A DNA stretch of 64,000 nucleotides from the IMG/VR virus record IMGVR_UViG_3300024221_000006, positions 1 to 64,000 of that record; one strand, given 5' to 3'. The DNA is from a virus. Shown here one piece after another: positions 17,214-25,430 of the stretch. The notes under the pieces were generated by a model. The model ran no database searches, was not told the origin of the DNA, and was given only the letters and a program-made list of their open reading frames with translations. Position numbers and translations under genes: made by a program. Within the stretch, counting starts at the first letter, position 1. The number at the start of each line of letters is the position of its first letter.

Positions 17214-19064
17214 TTATCCATCACATGCTAAACAATCTTCCATTGCTCGCTGTGCGATGTCTCCTCTTAATACAGATTCTGTTCTCATATAATAAAGAGT
17301 TTTTATTCCCTGCTTATAAGCTTCTAAATGAACTTGATTAATATATTTAGGTTCAGCCTGTGTAGGAAAAGCTAAATTTAATGAAACTGCTTGATCAATA
17401 TATTGTTGTCTTACACCAGCTTGTTTAACTAATTCCATTTGATTAATTTCTTTAAAGGTTCTAAATACATCTTTAACAGAAATATAAAGATCCTTTTCGT
17501 GATCTGTTAATTTGTCATAAGTGGCTTGCTTAATCGGGGCATCACTACTTCCTTCCTTTACCCAATATTCTCCTAATACATCAACGCCTTGAACTGAACC
17601 ACCGTCTTCTAGTATTTTGTCCCATACTGTTTTCTTATTTTGCTTGATCTTAGTTAACATATTTTCAAGTGCAGGGTTCTTTCTAATAAAAGTTCCTTTT
17701 GCAGTTTGTTCAGTAAATACATTTGCTGCCCATGGTTCAATGCCTGGTGAAACATTTCCTGCTAATTTAGAATTAGAAACAGTAGGAGCAATTGCTCTTA
17801 AGTGTGTGTTTCTCATTCCAGTTCCTACACACCAAAGAGGTTCTCCAAATTCTGTAGCTAAATCTCTACTTGCTCTTTCACTTTCTACTTTGATTTGAGA
17901 AAATATCTTTCTAGTTTCAAATTGAGCTGTCAAAGAATCGAATGGAATATTTCTATCTTGTAAATAAGTATGCCATCCGAGAACTCCTAAACCTAATGCT
18001 CTACCTTTTTCAGCGGATCTTACTGCATTTTCAAAGCCTCTCATATATTTCGCTCTATGAATAAACTCCTGAAGAACTCCATCTAAAAAGTAAGTTGCAG
18101 TATAGATTAAATCAGTATCTTTCCATTCTTCATATCTTTTAAGATTCACAGAAGATAAACAACATACAAATGAATGATTTTCATCGGTGTGTAAAGTAAT
18201 CTCAGAACAGATGTTAGTCATATAAACCTTTAAACCATTTTGCTTATACGCATCCGGATTCATTCTATTGATATTACCCTTAAACATTATATAAGGTTCT
18301 CCTGTTGCTCTTCTTTTTCTAATCACAGCGGCCCATCTTTTACGAGCTTCTTTATCTCCAGCCTCGATCTTTTGCATAAACCCGTCAGATACTACGATAC
18401 ATTGATGTACGTTTAAACATTGTCTATTTACATCACCCTTAGGTTCTCTAACCTCTAACCATTCCCAAAAATCATCATGTTCTATATCTATATTGACTGA
18501 CGCTGCACCTCTTCTTACTGAACCTTGATTAGTTGCTAAAATAGTAGAATCATAAATTTTTATAAATGGAACTACTCCGTCTGAAGTTCCGTTTCCTGTA
18601 ATGGTTGCTCCTGCCGGTCTTATCTGATTTACTCCGATACCAACACCGCCTCCATGTTTAGCAAGTAACATTAATTCTAAATTCTTTGAACCTATATCGT
18701 GAATTGAATCTGCTACATCTATACCGAAACATGAAATTGGAAGACCTCTTTCTGAACCCGTGTTTGAAAAAACTGGAGTTGCAAGATTTAACCATCCTTT
18801 CCACATATAATCAAAGAATTTACTTGCTAATTCTGGCTTTCTTAATCTTTGTGCAACTGTTGTCGATACTCTCCAGTATGCATCCTTTGGAGTTTCTCCT
18901 TCTAGTAAATATCCCTTAGAAACAGTTTTTACATAAACTTCAGTATTAGCCCATACTGGGAAGTCTACTCCTAATTTCCATCCTTCAGATTCTCCGAAGT
19001 TTCTTTCTTTTCCCTTTTCATTGTATTCGGGGTTTGGTGCGTCGTTGTAATTTCTTATCATCAT
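17214..19064 (-). CDS. nrdA: Ribonucleotide reductase class I, large subunit (NrdA)
   Basis: 616 residues, shorter than E. coli NrdA (761) because the N-terminal ATP-cone is absent. It reduces ribonucleotides to deoxynucleotides with NrdB. Catalytic pieces are visible: the redox Cys in GLPISCFGID (near residue 111) and its partner in FVCCLSSVNL, the thiyl site N-x-C-x-E in TNICSEITL, radical-path tyrosines in TLYYMRTES, and a C-terminal CLACDG pair for re-reduction. With no ATP-cone, dATP inhibition by that site is not expected. It is followed by a strong terminator and preceded by nrdB with a 27-base gap. Confidence 0.93.
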   Translation of the reverse strand: MMIRNYNDAPNPEYNEKGKERNFGESEGWKLGVDFPVWANTEVYVKTVSKGYLLEGETPKDAYWRVSTTVAQRLRKPELASKFFDYMWKGWLNLATPVFSNTGSERGLPISCFGIDVADSIHDIGSKNLELMLLAKHGGGVGIGVNQIRPAGATITGNGTSDGVVPFIKIYDSTILATNQGSVRRGAASVNIDIEHDDFWEWLEVREPKGDVNRQCLNVHQCIVVSDGFMQKIEAGDKEARKRWAAVIRKRRATGEPYIMFKGNINRMNPDAYKQNGLKVYMTNICSEITLHTDENHSFVCCLSSVNLKRYEEWKDTDLIYTATYFLDGVLQEFIHRAKYMRGFENAVRSAEKGRALGLGVLGWHTYLQDRNIPFDSLTAQFETRKIFSQIKVESERASRDLATEFGEPLWCVGTGMRNTHLRAIAPTVSNSKLAGNVSPGIEPWAANVFTEQTAKGTFIRKNPALENMLTKIKQNKKTVWDKILEDGGSVQGVDVLGEYWVKEGSSDAPIKQATYDKLTDHEKDLYISVKDVFRTFKEINQMELVKQAGVRQQYIDQAVSLNLAFPTQAEPKYINQVHLEAYKQGIKTLYYMRTESVLRGDIAQRAMEDCLACDG

Positions 19065-19091
19065 ATATTTTATATTAGAATTATTGATTTG

Positions 19092-20099
19092 TTATGAAAA
19101 CAAATCGTCTTCATCCCAGTTTTCATCTTCGCCTGCTTTAGAATAATCAGTAGGTCTTACTGCAAAGAAATCCGTATGTGTATGTCCACCTGTTAAGTGA
19201 TAGAACCAATCTAATTCTGAAGCACTTTCTTCATTGTATTCAAAGATAGATTGATATCCTATTTCTGCTAATTTTTCATTAGCTCTTTTCTTAATAAATT
19301 CTTTAAGATCTTCTTTCTTAAGATTTTCTAAATCTCCCATTTCAAACATCTTATCAATAAACTTCATTTCCATTTCAACCATTAACTTAGCTGCTTCTTC
19401 TACTTGAGATTGAACTGAATCTCTAAGATCAGTATATTCTTCGCACATGTGGTTAAATAATTGACAACCCATTTTTGAATGAAGAGATTCATCCCTAACT
19501 GACCACTTCATTTGTTGTCCGATTCCCTTAAGTTTATTTCTCATTTGAAAAGAATAAAGAACGGCGAATGAAGAGTATAATGCAACTCCTTCTCCAAATG
19601 CACTGAATATTGCTAAAGATCTAGCAACATCCTTCCTAGCTGTTGGATTTTTCAAAAGGTCTTCATGAGTATATTCTGCTTCTGTATTCATTAAATAATC
19701 GAATCTTTCTGCTGTTGTTGGTTCATGTAAGAATGCTTCAAAATCTTCAAGGCCTAATGTTTCATTTAAATAAGAGTAAGCGGTTGCATGAATAGTTTCT
19801 TGAGAACCAAACAACATTGCCATGTGTTTGATTTCCCATTTAGGAAACCAATCAGTAACCATCCCTGTCCAATAATCTGAAACTGCACATTCAGTTTGTG
19901 CAAACCCCAAAAGAATATTTCCAACTAAATTCTTTTCAGAATCTGTAAGTGTTTCATTCCAATCCTTGACATCGCCTTGCATTGAAATTTCGGTATGTAA
20001 CCAAAACGCCTGTGCTTGTTTTAACCATCCTTCAGTATAATATACTGGATATTCAAACGGTTTGTATTCTATTCTTTCTTTAAATATTGATGGTTTCAT
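19092..20099 (-). CDS. nrdB: Ribonucleotide reductase class I, small subunit (NrdB)
   Basis: 335 residues. Ferritin-like di-metal protein that makes the tyrosyl radical for NrdA. Ligand motifs are QTECAVSDYW, SQETIHATAYSY (Glu, His and the radical Tyr four residues after the His), FGEGVALYSSF and VRDESLHSKMG. The acidic C-terminus (NWDEDDLFS) is the usual NrdA-docking tail. The gene lies, with nrdA and the clamp, between the two halves of the DNA polymerase. Confidence 0.93.
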   Translation of the reverse strand: MKPSIFKERIEYKPFEYPVYYTEGWLKQAQAFWLHTEISMQGDVKDWNETLTDSEKNLVGNILLGFAQTECAVSDYWTGMVTDWFPKWEIKHMAMLFGSQETIHATAYSYLNETLGLEDFEAFLHEPTTAERFDYLMNTEAEYTHEDLLKNPTARKDVARSLAIFSAFGEGVALYSSFAVLYSFQMRNKLKGIGQQMKWSVRDESLHSKMGCQLFNHMCEEYTDLRDSVQSQVEEAAKLMVEMEMKFIDKMFEMGDLENLKKEDLKEFIKKRANEKLAEIGYQSIFEYNEESASELDWFYHLTGGHTHTDFFAVRPTDYSKAGEDENWDEDDLFS

Positions 20100-20143
20100 A
20101 AATTATGTTTTCTTAAATTTTTTAACTAGTTCCTAAAGTCTAC

Positions 20144-20171
20144 AAAAGACCAACTGGTAACAGATTGGTCT
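20144..20171 (-). terminator. Hairpin, possible weak terminator
   Basis: Minus strand AGACCAA-T-CTG-TTAC-CAG-TTGGTCT, followed by only TTTTG. It lies in the 128-base gap between the polymerase N-terminal gene and nrdB. The T-run is short, so it may be an attenuator or processing site rather than an efficient terminator. Confidence 0.5.
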
Positions 20172-20220
20172 CGTTAGTAGTCTATATATTCATGTAGAAT
20201 AATGGACTGCCTCTCGAGAC

Positions 20221-20243
20221 AAAAAGATTATCTTAATCTTTTT
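20221..20243 (-). terminator. Perfect AT-rich inverted repeat across the polymerase N-part stop codon
   Basis: AAAAAGATTA-AGA-TAATCTTTTT: 10-bp arms with the TAA stop codon in the second arm. A T-run is part of the repeat. It could act as a weak terminator or protect the 3' end of the polymerase N-part message. Confidence 0.5.
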
Positions 20244-21625
20244 TTAAGTCTGTCGGCTTTAGTGAAATATTCGTATGAGGTTTGTTTATAATCTTTACGC
20301 TGATCATATAAATCTCCTAGAATTTTCTTTAACATTGAAGTCTCTTGTTTATAGACTACTCCGTTTTCACAAACGATTACTTCTTTATCCTTTCTTCGCT
20401 CAGCGACTTCATGCTTTGCTACCTTTTCAACAAAGGCGTCAGGTGAAATATTAAATTGTCTCATTATAGAAGGATATAGTGATGCAAAGTCAAATGCACT
20501 TACACCTGCATAATATCCAGTAATGGGTTCTTTTACATAAGCACCGGCATATTGTGCATTCTTTTCACTGTCTTCCTTCTTTTCAGATCCAATTCGTTTA
20601 CCTTCTTCTGATAATTTTCGTGCAATCAGAGATTCTGTAACTGCCACTGGCGATGCTGCTTTATATAGAGGCATCTTTGTGATGTTTGCCAAGGTTAAAA
20701 GAACTTCCATCGATTTCAACTTTTGATCTATATAATAAACCAATACGGAATCGACTACATTGTAGTAAATGTATTTTACAAAATCATCCCTATATAAATC
20801 CTGTAGAGATCCTGTAAATTTAATCTTGTTAACATTAAGAACTTGACCTGAGACATAATCAAGTGCATTAGATTCTTTTACCTTTACACTTCTATCATAC
20901 TTATCATATAATTGCATGTAATCTAAGATTCCAATATGTAAGGGTCTGCTGTCATTTCTATCCAAAGATTGTGTCATAGAAACTTCAGCAATATCAATTT
21001 GTAATCTTTTACATCTGTTTACAATATATTGCCAATCATAATTAATAAAGTTCCAGCCTGTCATCATTGGAAACTTAGGTAGGAACTTCATTAAGAACGT
21101 ATAGACCATGTCATATTCTGACTCGAATTTCTGATATTTGAATTCCCAATCCTGATCAAAGTCTTTGAAATACTTATTAGTATCGTCTTCAATTTTTTGG
21201 ATGCTTTTAGAATCCATATCTTCCAATCCTAATACAATAGCTTTATGTTCTGGTGTAATTATGGAAAATGATAGGATTCTACTTTTAGCTTCTTCAGCTT
21301 TTGGAAAGCCATCTACGATTTCAGTTTCAATATCGACGAAGTATGTTTTAGGCATATTGTATGCAAAGATTTCTTCTTTATCCTTTGCGGGTAATGAATC
21401 TAAGAAATAAGTTAAAGAAAACTTATTATATCTTCTTGCACTTCCTAGTTTGACTGATCTGCCATCCCAGTTTTTATGATCTAGACTTCTGCCTTTATCA
21501 TTATCATTACATACATACCAGTTCTGATACTGTGAAATTGGATATTGTTTAAATGCTACTTTACCTTCGGTGTCGTAGTAAGAGATGATAACATCCCTGT
21601 CTCTCTGTTCAATATCTAATATCAT
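20228..21625 (-). CDS. 43: DNA polymerase gp43, N-terminal part (exonuclease + palm motif A)
   Basis: 465 residues. The 3'-5' proofreading domain has Exo I FVDIETE (about 111-117), Exo II GWNFINYDWQYIVNR (about 195-209) and Exo III YYNVVDSVLVYY (near 290). It then contains polymerase motif A FDFASLYPSIMRQFNISPD (about 378-396) and stops in the fingers at ADRLKKRLR. Motifs B and C are in the gene at 15109-16308, about 3.9 kb downstream, beyond nrdB, nrdA and the clamp. The start overlaps the dUTPase stop. Every exonuclease motif residue is kept, so this is not decay. Confidence 0.88.
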   Translation of the reverse strand: MILDIEQRDRDVIISYYDTEGKVAFKQYPISQYQNWYVCNDNDKGRSLDHKNWDGRSVKLGSARRYNKFSLTYFLDSLPAKDKEEIFAYNMPKTYFVDIETEIVDGFPKAEEAKSRILSFSIITPEHKAIVLGLEDMDSKSIQKIEDDTNKYFKDFDQDWEFKYQKFESEYDMVYTFLMKFLPKFPMMTGWNFINYDWQYIVNRCKRLQIDIAEVSMTQSLDRNDSRPLHIGILDYMQLYDKYDRSVKVKESNALDYVSGQVLNVNKIKFTGSLQDLYRDDFVKYIYYNVVDSVLVYYIDQKLKSMEVLLTLANITKMPLYKAASPVAVTESLIARKLSEEGKRIGSEKKEDSEKNAQYAGAYVKEPITGYYAGVSAFDFASLYPSIMRQFNISPDAFVEKVAKHEVAERRKDKEVIVCENGVVYKQETSMLKKILGDLYDQRKDYKQTSYEYFTKADRLKKRLR

Positions 21626-22092
21626 TAATAGTTATTTTTCTGACGGTTAACATTCTCTTCTGCTTTTGCGAAGTAGTAGTTGTATGCTGTTTTAGCATCT
21701 AGCCCAATTGAAGCGGCGTAATTAATAAAGAAGTGTAGAATGTCTACCCATTCCATATACAATTCTTTTTTGTCGCCTTCGGACATGTCAGAAATTTTTA
21801 ACTTATCATACTTAGTGAAGTCTTTTTTCCAGTATTTCCATACTGCATTACCACTTCCGTCTTTAATACCGCCTAGAGCATCTGTCATTTCATGAATTTC
21901 GTCAACTACTGCATGTGTGTTACAGTGCCAGAAATCCATAATTTCTCGGATTGTCATATTATCAAAGTTAAAACCATAAGTCTGCTCTTGCATCTTCTTT
22001 TGGTTTTCCATGATATCTGCTAAGTGTGTTGTTGATTGGTCGTAAAAATCTTTTACTTCTAGATCTTTACATTCGTTGTCAATGTTTGCCAT
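21625..22092 (-). CDS. Dimeric dUTPase / MazG-like nucleotide pyrophosphohydrolase
   Basis: 155 residues, all helical. The metal-binding pattern of the dimeric dUTPase (dUTPase_2)/MazG superfamily is visible: VVDEIHEMTDALGG (E-x-x-E helix, about 62-75) and ELYMEWVDILHFFINYAASIG (E-x-x-D helix, about 110-130), ending YYFAKAEENVNRQKNNY, a typical tail of this family. It would hydrolyse dUTP to dUMP, keeping uracil out of DNA and feeding dTMP synthesis. It overlaps the polymerase N-part start by one base. Confidence 0.72.
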   Translation of the reverse strand: MANIDNECKDLEVKDFYDQSTTHLADIMENQKKMQEQTYGFNFDNMTIREIMDFWHCNTHAVVDEIHEMTDALGGIKDGSGNAVWKYWKKDFTKYDKLKISDMSEGDKKELYMEWVDILHFFINYAASIGLDAKTAYNYYFAKAEENVNRQKNNY

Positions 22093-22128
22093 TTTTTCGC
22101 TACTTTTTAATGTTACTTATTATTCTAC

Positions 22129-23352
22129 TTAAAATAATGAATCTGTTTTTAATTCTACTGGTTTTTCTACTGATCTTTTATTAACATTGTTAATAGCTTC
22201 AAAGAGATCATTGTTAACAACTTCTGGCGCGTTGTGTAATTTAGCTAATCTTAAAGAGTTTTTTCTAAACTCTTCTCTTCTTTCGTTATTGTTTGCTAAT
22301 TCTAAAATCTGTGGAATAGAAGCTGCAATATCTTCTTTGTCTACGAAGATTGCAAAATCTTCAAGTTCTATGAAAGGAACTCCTTCTGTTCTGTGAATAA
22401 CGTGAGTTCCCCAGTGTTTGTCAAATAGTGGTATAGTTCCCGCTGCAATAACCTCACACATTGCATATTCAATCATTGAACCATAGAGTCTTTCTGGTAA
22501 GTTAAAGAATTCTGCACCGAACATTGATTTTCCAAGTTCTGCCATTCCTTCTGCTAAATTATAAGGCCCATACATATACATTCTGTCTTCGACTTGTGGA
22601 TATGTAACAGGGTTTTTGATTTCATGAACTTCAAAGATATCTTCTCTTAGAGTTTTTCTATCTTCTTGTAAAAACATAGGAAGAGCTCCAATAGATCTTT
22701 CAACTCCTCTACATTCTGTTACGAAATTATTACCTTTCAATAGTTCCATAATATCGAACATTCTAAAAGGATCTTTAAATCCAGCAAATCTTCCAAAGTA
22801 TGTAGTTCTTCTTTCTTGTTCTTCAACTGGAACCACAATATTAGACCATGCATCATAGTCATAAGGATTAAGATTCATTTCGATTAATGGAGTATCAGGT
22901 GCATGTTCTCTTAATTTATTTGCAAAATTAGATCTTGCAGAATAGTTGAACATAGCGTCCATTGATTTCATGATTTCCCAATACTTATAATTCTTTGCTA
23001 AGTTTGCAGTGTTATGATCTAAGCAGTTTCCTATTTTAATAGGATTTTCTAAACCATAAATACAGTGCTCAATAAAATCTTCGTTGAATTCATCTCCTAC
23101 TGATTTATGCGGATACGATGTGTAATATACTACATCACTTTTTTCAAGTTCTTTAGCGATATTAGGAATATCCTTTCTTTTAAATTCAGTGCAAACAATA
23201 TCTGTAGTTTTATGGCGAGGCCATTTCTTTTCTACCGCTGCATAAATCGTGGCATCATGGCCTTCTTTTATAAGCCAATTATAAAATTCGATTGTGTGTC
23301 TTGTGAGTCCACAACCTTCAACTCCTTTTGCTAATACTAATGCTATTTTCAT
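22129..23352 (-). CDS. agt: Alpha-glucosyltransferase-like enzyme (T4 AGT family, GT-B fold)
   Basis: 407 residues (T4 AGT is 400). The N-terminus MKIALVLAKGVEGCGLTRHT aligns closely with T4 alpha-glucosyltransferase, and the C-terminal donor-binding half keeps the pattern FGRFAGFKDPFRMFDIMELL and YAMCEVIAAGTIPLFDKHWG. T4 AGT transfers glucose from UDP-glucose to hydroxymethylcytosine in DNA, blocking restriction. The protein ends in TDSLF, like the polymerase C-part, which suggests clamp binding. No hydroxymethylase is visible in this window, so the acceptor base is unknown; modification of another substrate is possible. Confidence 0.72.
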   Translation of the reverse strand: MKIALVLAKGVEGCGLTRHTIEFYNWLIKEGHDATIYAAVEKKWPRHKTTDIVCTEFKRKDIPNIAKELEKSDVVYYTSYPHKSVGDEFNEDFIEHCIYGLENPIKIGNCLDHNTANLAKNYKYWEIMKSMDAMFNYSARSNFANKLREHAPDTPLIEMNLNPYDYDAWSNIVVPVEEQERRTTYFGRFAGFKDPFRMFDIMELLKGNNFVTECRGVERSIGALPMFLQEDRKTLREDIFEVHEIKNPVTYPQVEDRMYMYGPYNLAEGMAELGKSMFGAEFFNLPERLYGSMIEYAMCEVIAAGTIPLFDKHWGTHVIHRTEGVPFIELEDFAIFVDKEDIAASIPQILELANNNERREEFRKNSLRLAKLHNAPEVVNNDLFEAINNVNKRSVEKPVELKTDSLF

Positions 23353-23702
23353 ATTTGTGATCCGTGTTTTATGTTAAATCCTCCATGTTTTCTGTATGAT
23401 TGGTCTTCTTCTCCTATTTGTATTTCTCCTTCATATCCTTTTTCAGATGAATCAGAATATACGTCCATTTCGGAATAGACTAAATCTCCTAATGCGTTAT
23501 GTGTTTCTTCGTCATTTACCCCGATATCAGTTCCTACTAATTCGTCCATTCCTTCCAGCTCCCAATAGTTTTCTGCTAAGTATTGAACGAATTCTTCTTC
23601 GGTTGCTCCTTTATAATTAGGGAATTTTTCAGTGTCTAATGTTACGATAGGAGTTGCTTCGGCAATATATCGATACTCGGTTCTTCTTACCTGTACTTTC
23701 AT
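23349..23702 (-). CDS. Hypothetical acidic protein
   Basis: 117 residues, not recognised. It opens with a basic strand (MKVQVRRTEYRYIAEA) and is acidic after that, with EEFVQYLAENYWELEGMDELVG as a probable helix. It overlaps the glucosyltransferase start by 4 bases and directly abuts the next gene, so it is translated with them. Confidence 0.5.
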   Translation of the reverse strand: MKVQVRRTEYRYIAEATPIVTLDTEKFPNYKGATEEEFVQYLAENYWELEGMDELVGTDIGVNDEETHNALGDLVYSEMDVYSDSSEKGYEGEIQIGEEDQSYRKHGGFNIKHGSQI

Positions 23703-23969
23703 TTATTTTCCGTTTTCGTAATTATCTAAACCTTGAATGTATGCTACTGCATCTAAGAGATTATCTCTTTTATGATTGTAACTTTCTCTTGAAAACTTAA
23801 GAGCAACTAATGCTTTAAACATATCAGCGCCACTTACATCATGGCCTGTCATACCTTTAAATATTAGGGCAGCTCTGTCCATGCCTTCTGAAAAAGGACC
23901 GTAATTACGATCCGCTTCTTCACTCCTGTTGTTTACAATTTCGTTTGCTTCTTCTAAGATACTTTTCAT
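23703..23969 (-). CDS. Phage DUF6378-like small protein
   Basis: 88 residues. The arrangement ILEEANEIVNNRSEEADRNYG, then IFKGMTGHDVSGADMFKALVALKFSRESYNHKRDNLLDAVAYIQG matches my memory of the widespread phage family DUF6378 (helical, with the L-K-x-S-R-E and K-x-D-N-L-x-D blocks). The biochemical function of this family is not known. Confidence 0.55.
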   Translation of the reverse strand: MKSILEEANEIVNNRSEEADRNYGPFSEGMDRAALIFKGMTGHDVSGADMFKALVALKFSRESYNHKRDNLLDAVAYIQGLDNYENGK

Positions 23970-23993
23970 AAGAATGTGTTTAATTATTATACT

Positions 23994-24170
23994 CTATATA
24001 TGCGTTTTGTTTACGGCTAATTTTTCTAATTTTGATTCTACTAGAATTATTAGATCTTCAATTCCTTCGTTATACGCGAATTGTGTTTCGTGGTCCATGT
24101 TTGCATACTTAATTTCATCTGCTGCATTGGTTAGTAGATTAACCAATACCTTTACGTCTTCTTTGCTCAT
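23994..24170 (-). CDS. Small hypothetical helical protein
   Basis: 58 residues from ATG at 24170 to TAG at 23994; begins MSKEDVKVLVNLLTNAADEI. It is helical and acidic in the first half and basic at the end. It fills the gap between the nuclease-like gene (stop at 24178) and the DUF6378-like gene, in the same direction. The stop codon is within a CATATATAG sequence that resembles the promoter elements but lacks the AG start. Confidence 0.5.
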   Translation of the reverse strand: MSKEDVKVLVNLLTNAADEIKYANMDHETQFAYNEGIEDLIILVESKLEKLAVNKTHI

Positions 24171-24177
24171 CTTTGTT

Positions 24178-25119
24178 TTATTTTAGTAAGTTTTCTATTC
24201 CTAATTCTTCGGCGAAAGCAACTGTGATATCCTTTAGCAGCTTTACATTTTCTTCTGAGAAATCAGTGTTATCAAATTTAAATGAAATTGTTTTATCATT
24301 TGCACCTGTGCTTTCTTTTACGAATTCAAAACCTGGAACTTTAGATTTTATACTATCAATTATCTTTCCTGTTTCATCTATGATTCTAGTAAGTCCATGA
24401 TCTTTAACTAAATATCCTGATATTTTAATTCCAAGGTCATGGTTCTTTTGATTAATAACCCATTCTATACCCAATCTAGAACCAGTATAAGCCTTTCCAA
24501 TATAAAGGTATCTACTGCGGTGTGGTAATTCTTTTCTATTTTTGAATCCCATTTCAGATGAAGCGACTTTCATCCATTTTAAACCAAGCTCTTCAAGCGA
24601 AGCGAGTTTAACTGAAACCTTTTCCTTCTTTTCTTCTATTCCATATACATCTGCAAAATAACCTTGATCATTGAACCTTAGATGTATAGCATAAGAATCT
24701 TCCATCTTAGAAAATTCATTAAGATAGGGTGCATCGAATTCTTTAAACGCAATTGCAAATGAATATACTTGTTCGTAATCCTGTTTAAGTCTATTGGATT
24801 TAAGATAGAACTGTTCATGGTGATCATTGTCCCATTTACCCTTTTGAGATTGACTCATCACTTCAAAATAATACATCTGTCCTTCGTCTTCAAACGTAAG
24901 ATCAGCTCTTTTGGTTGCCATTCCAATTGTGATAGGTGTTTCTAATTTTCTGTCTATATCTTCAATGCTGGATAAACCACATGCTTCGATTACAGTGTTC
25001 ATTTCTTCTTTGCCAAAAAAGGCTTCTACGAATTGAGTTTCTCTATTACATTCATAGGCTGAAAATACATCTGTTAATGTGTGGTCGTTGGTTTTAATTC
25101 CTTTCGAATATCTTTTCAT
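24178..25119 (-). CDS. Putative PD-(D/E)xK-type nuclease
   Basis: 313 residues. In the N-terminal third, TKRADLTFEDEGQMYYFEVMSQSQKGKWD (read as RADL...YFEVxSQ, about 69-97) fits the Asp...Glu-x-Lys/Gln core of PD-(D/E)xK nucleases. The C-terminal part (about 175-245) has a pattern similar to the DUF4268 domain found in nuclease-related proteins. No partner methylase is visible. It follows a 95-base gap with a terminator. Function as a nuclease is tentative; it could act in host DNA degradation or exclusion of other phages. Confidence 0.35.
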   Translation of the reverse strand: MKRYSKGIKTNDHTLTDVFSAYECNRETQFVEAFFGKEEMNTVIEACGLSSIEDIDRKLETPITIGMATKRADLTFEDEGQMYYFEVMSQSQKGKWDNDHHEQFYLKSNRLKQDYEQVYSFAIAFKEFDAPYLNEFSKMEDSYAIHLRFNDQGYFADVYGIEEKKEKVSVKLASLEELGLKWMKVASSEMGFKNRKELPHRSRYLYIGKAYTGSRLGIEWVINQKNHDLGIKISGYLVKDHGLTRIIDETGKIIDSIKSKVPGFEFVKESTGANDKTISFKFDNTDFSEENVKLLKDITVAFAEELGIENLLK

Positions 25120-25156
25120 TTATTGCTTTGTTTATTAATTACTATACTAATATAAC

Positions 25157-25185
25157 AAAAAAACCCGAGATAAAAAAATCTCGGG
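25157..25185 (-). terminator. Rho-independent terminator
   Basis: Minus strand CCCGAGAT-TTTTTT-ATCTCGGG followed by TTTTTTTG. It closes the transcript of the small gene at 25215 and the sugar-nucleotide genes upstream. Most of the loop is also a T-run. Confidence 0.85.
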
Positions 25186-25214
25186 CTGCTTTTTTTCAAA
25201 AAAAGTGCAATGTT

Positions 25215-25430
25215 TTACAAATCTTCTGGAAAATACTTGTCAAGTGCTTCTAACTTATCATCAGCGTCAACTAACATTGATAAAGCTTCTTCTGCATTTT
25301 TATAGAAATCACCAGTTGAGTGATCTCCAATACCAGATCCTTTATTTCCTAAAAGATCTAAAGATAAAAGTGCTTTTGATTTTTCAGCTAAGGCACTAGC
25401 TCTTAGCATTTCGATTAATTTCTTATTCAT
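25215..25430 (-). CDS. Small hypothetical protein
   Basis: 71 residues. Helical at both ends (LIEMLRASALAEKSKALLSLDLL and NAEEALSMLVDADDKLEALDKYF) with a Gly-rich turn (GNKGSGIGDH) between. Overlaps the dehydratase start by 4 bases and is the last gene before a terminator. I do not recognise it. Confidence 0.5.
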   Translation of the reverse strand: MNKKLIEMLRASALAEKSKALLSLDLLGNKGSGIGDHSTGDFYKNAEEALSMLVDADDKLEALDKYFPEDL

